A stretch of 64,000 nt of DNA from Desulfoarculaceae bacterium. GTDB taxonomy: Bacteria; Desulfobacterota; Desulfobulbia; Desulfobulbales; Desulfocapsaceae. Made by a program: the position numbers and the translations under genes. Where the stretch lies: assembly GCA_019429465.1 (NCBI GenBank), contig JAHYIV010000007.1, positions 50,532-114,531 of the forward strand, given 5' to 3'. Below, piece by piece: positions 59,162 through 64,000 of the stretch. Position 1 is the stretch's first letter, and every line of letters begins with the position of its first letter. Below the pieces are notes generated by a model. That model did not search any database, was not told where the DNA came from, and saw only the letters and a list, made by a program, of their open reading frames with translations.

Positions 59162-59496
59162 GCATTATGACTATAACGGATCACCGTAACCTTTTCCAGG
59201 GTGATCATGCCGCCGCCCATCATCTCGTCGATGCGGGGCATGAGCGCATCGATCTTTTCCTGACTCTCCACCACCTCGATAACCAGGGGAAGATCGAGCG
59301 ACAGCCTCAGCAGTTTGTCGGTATGAAAGACACTGTGGGCACCGAATCCGGCAACACCCCGCAGCACCGTGGCCCCGGCAAACCCTTCCGTTCTAAAGAG
59401 CTCAACCAGCGCCTCGGAGAGTGGGCGATGGCCGATTCTGTCGCTCTCGCCCAGGAATATCCGCATCAATACCTTTTCGCCGCTGAATCGTGTCAT
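59158..59496 (-). CDS. DUF190 family protein
   Basis: 112 aa; MRIFLGESDRIGHRPLSEALVELFRTEGFAGATVLRGVAGFG. Confidence 0.9.
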   Translation of the reverse strand: MTRFSGEKVLMRIFLGESDRIGHRPLSEALVELFRTEGFAGATVLRGVAGFGAHSVFHTDKLLRLSLDLPLVIEVVESQEKIDALMPRIDEMMGGGMITLEKVTVIRYSHNA

Positions 59497-59523
59497 AATT
59501 GTCCTCGTTTGTTTAGGCGCCCT

Positions 59524-59901
59524 TTAGAGAAGCCGTGCCGCATGCATACCAAGCCAGGTAAAGACCAGACAAACGAAAACGCTGGCCAGAACATTCGCCG
59601 CCGCCACAAAAAAATTTCCATCTTCCAGCAGTCGCACGGTTTCATAGCTGAAGGTGGAAAAGGTGGTGAAGCCGCCGAGAAGACCAATGGTCAGACCGGT
59701 ACGCAGACTGACGGACAGCAGGGTGCTGCGCAGGCCGAATTCCATGACCAGGCCGATGACAAAGGCCCCCAGGATATTGACCACAAATGTGCCGTAGGGA
59801 AAGCCCCTCCCGAACAGATCGTAAGCCCAGCCTGAGACATAGTAACGGCTCACGCAGCCAAGCGCCCCGAATCCGGCGATAAGTAAAACCACCTGCATCA
59901 A
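59524..59901 (-). CDS. crcB: CrcB/Fluc fluoride channel
   Basis: GFGALGCVSRYYVSGW; GTFVVNILGAFVIGLVMEFG; GGFTTFSTFSYETVRLLEDG. Confidence 0.95.
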   Translation of the reverse strand: MMQVVLLIAGFGALGCVSRYYVSGWAYDLFGRGFPYGTFVVNILGAFVIGLVMEFGLRSTLLSVSLRTGLTIGLLGGFTTFSTFSYETVRLLEDGNFFVAAANVLASVFVCLVFTWLGMHAARLL

Positions 59902-60036
59902 AATCCTCCTTAAGAAACACTATGAATTTCTCAATCAACAGACCTGAATCCGTGCAGCCAACGCAGCAGATGCGCCTGTATTGACGTCCGAATGTCGGAT
60001 GATTGCAGGATTTAGGGGTTATTCTTTTCCGCATCC

Positions 60037-60348
60037 CTAAGACGCCGAGACTGCCAAACCTTGCGAGGAACGGATCAGGACTATCAGGACGATGAAAAGA
60101 AGTGCCGACAAGGTCGCCGTTGCCGCACCAAAACAAAAAGTCGCGGCCGGAGAAATATGATCCCAGAGCCAGCCGGCAATGAGGCTGGCCGTTGATTCGG
60201 CAACCCCCTCGATCAGGCCGATCATGGCCATGTTGACCCCCAGCACGTTGGCCAGAAAGAGGGGCACCAGCGGATAGATCATCTCGGAACTCACGTCCAT
60301 AAAGAAGACATTCCTGCCGAAACCGAAGAATTTCTTCTCGTTTTTCAT
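60037..60348 (-). pseudogene. MFS transporter remnant with internal deletion
   Basis: N-terminal [48 protein letters not shown] joined directly to C-terminal-like [28 protein letters not shown]. Confidence 0.7.
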
Positions 60349-61319
60349 CAAGGATGAAAGAAGGGAACAAGGAAGGGCAGGATATAATTGCCGGCCGTGA
60401 AGAGCAGACACAGCACCAGAATCCACTTGATCAATCTGGCCGGCACAAACTTCTGCAACCGCGCCCCGCAATACATGCCGGCAAAACCGCCGATGCCGAA
60501 GAGAACACCTAAGAGCCAATCGGGAGCAATGGCCATGGTGGGATAATAAGGGGCCAGGATCTGGTAAAAGAGCACCCCGGCCACCGAGGTGACAAAGGTT
60601 CCCATCAGTGCCGCCCCGGCCACGGTATAGACCGGCAGCCCGAAAAAACTGACGAAAAACGGGGCAATGATGGCGCCGCCGCCAATGCCGTAGACCCCGC
60701 CCACCATGCCGACAATCAGGCTAAGGCCCATGACACCGAAGGCATTGACGGTAAAGGTCTCCCCACAGAAATCATAGACAATACGGCTGAAGGTCCATTG
60801 CTGCACCGTGACTCGGGAGAGTTGTTCACCAGGGGCAGAAGCATTGGTTTCTTTGGCCTGGGGTTGTCGTTTGCGCTGCTGGTGAAACCGCTCCTCCGTC
60901 GAAGGTGTGTCCGCCTTTTTTTTCGTGCAGAACAGATCCTTGAGCAACCTTAGGCCAATATAGAGGAGCACCAGTCCGACAAAGAGCTTGAAATCTTTGG
61001 GGTCGGGCAGGTATCTGATGCGGACGACGGCCCCGACCAGCACCCCCGGCAGGGTGCCGATGATCACGATCCAGGTCAGGGGCCAGACCATTCTCCCTTC
61101 CTTGATGTAACGGTATACCCCGCTGGGGATGGCCACGATATTAAATAACTGATTGGTCGAGCTGACGGACGGGCTGGTGAATCCCAGGATGCTGACCTGA
61201 AAGGGCAGCAGCAGAAAGGCCCCGGACACCCCGCCCATGGAGGTGAACAGGGAGATGACAAAGGCGACCAGCGGCGGCACCAGCGGGTTGACCTCGATAC
61301 CGGCAACGGGAAAGTACAT
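60348..61319 (-). CDS. TauE/SafE (TSUP) family transporter, full length
   Basis: [56 protein letters not shown]. Confidence 0.92.
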   Translation of the reverse strand: MYFPVAGIEVNPLVPPLVAFVISLFTSMGGVSGAFLLLPFQVSILGFTSPSVSSTNQLFNIVAIPSGVYRYIKEGRMVWPLTWIVIIGTLPGVLVGAVVRIRYLPDPKDFKLFVGLVLLYIGLRLLKDLFCTKKKADTPSTEERFHQQRKRQPQAKETNASAPGEQLSRVTVQQWTFSRIVYDFCGETFTVNAFGVMGLSLIVGMVGGVYGIGGGAIIAPFFVSFFGLPVYTVAGAALMGTFVTSVAGVLFYQILAPYYPTMAIAPDWLLGVLFGIGGFAGMYCGARLQKFVPARLIKWILVLCLLFTAGNYILPFLVPFFHP

Positions 61320-61387
61320 CAGAGCGCCCCTTTTTAGGCAATGGTTTGTAACATCGCGTCCACCACCTGGCGGACCTCACCCAGACA

Positions 61388-61597
61388 TCAACGGCCAGAG
61401 GGATTTATCTCCGCGCAGCGGCAGTGGCCTTCTTTTTTTGCGGCAACAATGCGTTCCATAATCAGCGAGCGGCCGCAGGCCAAGGATGGCCCAGTGTCGC
61501 TCGCTCCTGGGATGGATGAAGAGCGGCCATGACGCAGGACATCCTGGCGCAGATCTTCCTCGGTGTAGCCAAAACAGTAACAGATCAGACGGGACAT
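61388..61597 (-). CDS. BFD/CopZ-N-like [2Fe-2S] small protein carrying an 18-aa in-frame insertion
   Basis: MSRLICYCFGYTEEDLRQDVLRHGRS-[insert]-LIMERIVAAKKEGHCRCAEINPSGR. Confidence 0.75.
   Translation of the reverse strand: MSRLICYCFGYTEEDLRQDVLRHGRSSSIPGASDTGPSLACGRSLIMERIVAAKKEGHCRCAEINPSGR
61475..61520 (-). mobile_element. 46-bp mini-element flanked by 8-bp direct repeats GAGCGGCC
   Basis: GAGCGGCC at 61467-61474 and 61521-61528; element homologous to 62626-62671. Confidence 0.75.
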
Positions 61598-61726
61598 GAG
61601 CGCCTCCAGAGGGTTTGAATGTTGGCCGGCGTCCCGGCCCCTCCCTACTAAGGATGGGAGGTAAAAAATAACCATTTATTCAATGATGCAATTTTCTAAC
61701 CGGACGTTCTTTGTTCATAACGGCAT

Positions 61727-62491
61727 CTAAAAAATGTTCATGCGAAAACGAAGCTGCCGATAGCGCAAGACCACACCTTCCCTGAGAATCTTCTCCAGAT
61801 AAAGTTGATTCTCAACCATCTCTCCCTCACGACAGATCCTGTTGTTGATAATAATCATACGCCTGGCACTATCTTCCGAATAGATATGGCCGGCCAGTTT
61901 CAATGGCGGCAGGCCTTCCTGCACACTGGACGGCAAGTCCTGTACAAGGGGAACTGCTTCTGCCATCTCCGAGATATCCTTCTGCGCGACCCTTCGGGGC
62001 ACATCTTCAGGCCTTATCACAGTTTTCTCTTCAGGTACCGACTGTGCATTCTTTGGCGCCAAGCCGTTATCCGCCTCTGCCACCATCACAAACGGCTCCA
62101 GAACAACGTCTTCCTGACGCGCTGGCGGCTGACGAACAGCGACATTCTCATCTGCCTCACCCCTCAACGGTCGCTGAGAAGCTTTTTCCTTGACCGCAGG
62201 TCGATGCGCTACCAGGCCCACAGGCTGCTCCTTTAATTGCACAACACTCTCTTCCAGGGCAGAAATTTTTTCCTGCCAGGCCATATTGTTCCTCTGCGTA
62301 CTCCAGTACAGAGCAAGTGCCGACAAACCCAGCACCACCCCCACAGAAAGCCATATCCGCAAGAGGCTCTTTTTCTTCCCTTCCCCATGACCAGGCCGGT
62401 GTCCATGAACACTTTGCAGATCAGGGATCTCTCCCTGTTTTCTTTCCCGATCAGATTTTTTAAGCGCTTCCAGGATATAGGACATGATCAC
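61727..62491 (-). CDS. GspB-like general secretion / pilus assembly accessory protein
   Basis: MSYILEALKKSDRERKQGEIP; PPLKLAGHIYSEDSARRMIIINNRICREGE. Confidence 0.85.
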   Translation of the reverse strand: MIMSYILEALKKSDRERKQGEIPDLQSVHGHRPGHGEGKKKSLLRIWLSVGVVLGLSALALYWSTQRNNMAWQEKISALEESVVQLKEQPVGLVAHRPAVKEKASQRPLRGEADENVAVRQPPARQEDVVLEPFVMVAEADNGLAPKNAQSVPEEKTVIRPEDVPRRVAQKDISEMAEAVPLVQDLPSSVQEGLPPLKLAGHIYSEDSARRMIIINNRICREGEMVENQLYLEKILREGVVLRYRQLRFRMNIF

Positions 62492-63633
62492 AAACCCTTC
62501 TCTTCTATTTTTCCTTCTTGATCTCTTTTCTGCTTTTTCCGCGTCGCCCGCAAATACTCCGCTTGCTGTGCCGACTCATTCTTTGTCGATACAACCGGGT
62601 GCTGGCCTTGCACCCCTGGTCGCGCTTCATCCATCCCTGGAGCGCTTGACACTGGGCCATCCATGGCCTGCGTCCCGTTTTGCCGATCTGCCAGAGAAAC
62701 AAACTGCCAATGACCATAATAAAGAGATGCGGCCAGCAGACCCAAGATAAGCAGCAGCAGACCCAGGACCACACCGTTGAAGGAGACCCCGCGCATCATG
62801 GCCCCGAGGCCTGAACTCTTTTCAGGCCGCCCCAGCACTTCCCGCACTGCCTGATTGACAATTCTCAGATCAACCTGATCTTTCTCCTCCACATAGGCCC
62901 CAAGCAGGGCCCGATCACACAGGACATTGATCAGCCTGGGAACCCCCCGACTCAGCTCCGCCACCCGCCTGACTGCTGAGTCGGAAAATAATTTTTTCCG
63001 GCCTCCGGCAACGGCCAGACGGTGTTCCACATAGACAGCAACATCCTGTCTGGCCAAGGGCGAGAGGTGATAGCGAGAGGTGATTCTCTGACTGATCTGC
63101 GAGACATCTTCATTGTCAAGAAGCTGTCGTAACTCCGGCTGCCCCAGAAGGATAATTTTCAGTAATTTCTGTTTCTCGGTCTCCAGATTGGTGAGCAGAC
63201 GAAGCTGTTCCAGGGTATCCACACTCAGATTCTGGGCCTCATCGATGAGCAGCGCGGTGATCCTTCCTCGGGCATGGGCGGCAAGCAGATAGCGGTTCAG
63301 ATGATCGATATAGGTCTTGACGCTATTGTGCTCCCCGGTTACGACAATCTCCAGCTCATCACAGATCGATGCCAGCAGCTCGATGGCATTCAACTTCGGA
63401 TTGAGAATCAGGGCCATGTCTGTATTCTCTGGCAGCTGCTCCAGCAGACACCTGCACACCGTGGTCTTGCCGGCGCCCACATCACCTGTCAGCAGGATAA
63501 AACAGCCATCACTGCTTATCCCATAGAGCAGATGGGCAAGGGCCTCCTGATGCAACGCGCTCATGTAGAGATAGCGAGGATCAGGAGCAATTGAGAAGGG
63601 TTTCTCTTTGAGTCCGAAATAATGTGTATACAT
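62488..63633 (-). CDS. ExeA/GspA-like AAA ATPase
   Basis: YFGLKEKPFSIAPDPRYLYMSALHQEALAHLLYG; LTGDVGAGKTTVCR; LLIDEAQNLS. Confidence 0.93.
   Translation of the reverse strand: MYTHYFGLKEKPFSIAPDPRYLYMSALHQEALAHLLYGISSDGCFILLTGDVGAGKTTVCRCLLEQLPENTDMALILNPKLNAIELLASICDELEIVVTGEHNSVKTYIDHLNRYLLAAHARGRITALLIDEAQNLSVDTLEQLRLLTNLETEKQKLLKIILLGQPELRQLLDNEDVSQISQRITSRYHLSPLARQDVAVYVEHRLAVAGGRKKLFSDSAVRRVAELSRGVPRLINVLCDRALLGAYVEEKDQVDLRIVNQAVREVLGRPEKSSGLGAMMRGVSFNGVVLGLLLLILGLLAASLYYGHWQFVSLADRQNGTQAMDGPVSSAPGMDEARPGVQGQHPVVSTKNESAQQAEYLRATRKKQKRDQEGKIEEKGL
62626..62671 (+). mobile_element. 46-bp mini-element, second copy, inside the exeA-like gene
   Basis: 41/46 identical by eye to the 61475-61520 copy; encodes QAMDGPVSSAPGMDE on the minus strand. 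Confidence 0.75.
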
Positions 63634-63831
63634 AACCAGAAAAAAGACAGCAAAAAAGGTCAGGCCTCAAGGGCGGCTTAACTAGAAGTTGATCATGATC
63701 CATGTAAAATGGGGAGCCGGAAATGTTCTATTGTGAAAATCACTATAGGATATATTGGCATCAACTGCCATTTTTTCTTATTTTGCATTGAAATTCTATA
63801 AAAGACTGCTACGATAATAAAATGAAAGATT

Positions 63832-63888
63832 AGTGCCTTACAGATTGTTTTCTTGTTTTTTTTGCAAGAAAACAATCTGTAAGGCACT
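63832..63888 (-). repeat. Dispersed hairpin repeat, copy 4 (reverse orientation)
   Basis: Perfect 24-bp arms AGTGCCTTACAGATTGTTTTCTTG / CAAGAAAACAATCTGTAAGGCACT, 9-nt loop. Confidence 0.95.
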
Positions 63889-64000
63889 GATATGGCTGTT
63901 CTTGTCAACAGGAAAAAGCTATCCTGTTACCCTTGTGTTAAAGGTTTAGCTGTTTTGTATGCATTCCAGATCACAAACAGAGACGGGATCTTGTGGCGAC

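Noticed and set aside
59902-60036. Fluoride riboswitch upstream of crcB
   Set aside because: No recognisable fluoride-riboswitch core was found by eye on the minus strand; an Infernal/Rfam scan would be decisive.
18950-63888. Hairpin repeats as CRISPR repeats
   Set aside because: Copies are tens of kb apart with no spacer periodicity and no cas genes.
1-64000. tRNA, rRNA or prophage/defence islands
   Set aside because: No tRNA/rRNA signature, integrase, or recognisable defence gene set was seen by eye.

Overview
Bacterial chromosomal window of about 64 kb, gene-dense and high GC. Taxonomy is not provable from this sequence; the gene content is compatible with a Desulfobacterota-like organism (low-confidence inference). 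Main blocks: a NosL/outer-membrane-barrel fusion gene; a scrambled IS3-family remnant; a TetR-RND efflux operon; a large M1 peptidase-ChaN-PDZ fusion; a split-MrpA-type Mrp antiporter operon; a KamA radical SAM enzyme; a ferric-reductase-like/tetraheme cytochrome pair; an HAD-OtsB fusion with a GH65 phosphorylase; a P-type ATPase and PfkB; a LolD-type ATPase / secreted c-heme protein / FtsX permease group; a lipid-metabolism cluster (PagL-like, FadD, ceramidase-like, ACP-FAAL-PlsC); a NosL-NosL / thioredoxin / NosL / FtsX / ATPase / CxxC membrane-protein operon followed by a RegB/RegA-type redox two-component system; split TSUP genes; DUF190-CrcB; and GspA/GspB. The most interesting candidates are: (1) a NosL-centred putative metal/redox trafficking system with an adjacent RegBA-type regulator and matching GCGAC-N5-GTCGC palindromes upstream of two distant loci; (2) a 46-bp mini-element inserted in frame in two proteins, once with an 8-bp target duplication, also embedded in a 160-bp MITE-like repeat; (3) a dispersed long-hairpin repeat family with compensatory stem changes; (4) a 26-codon leader ORF that overlaps the start of a TSUP gene. 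All calls were made by reading the sequence; no database search was run.
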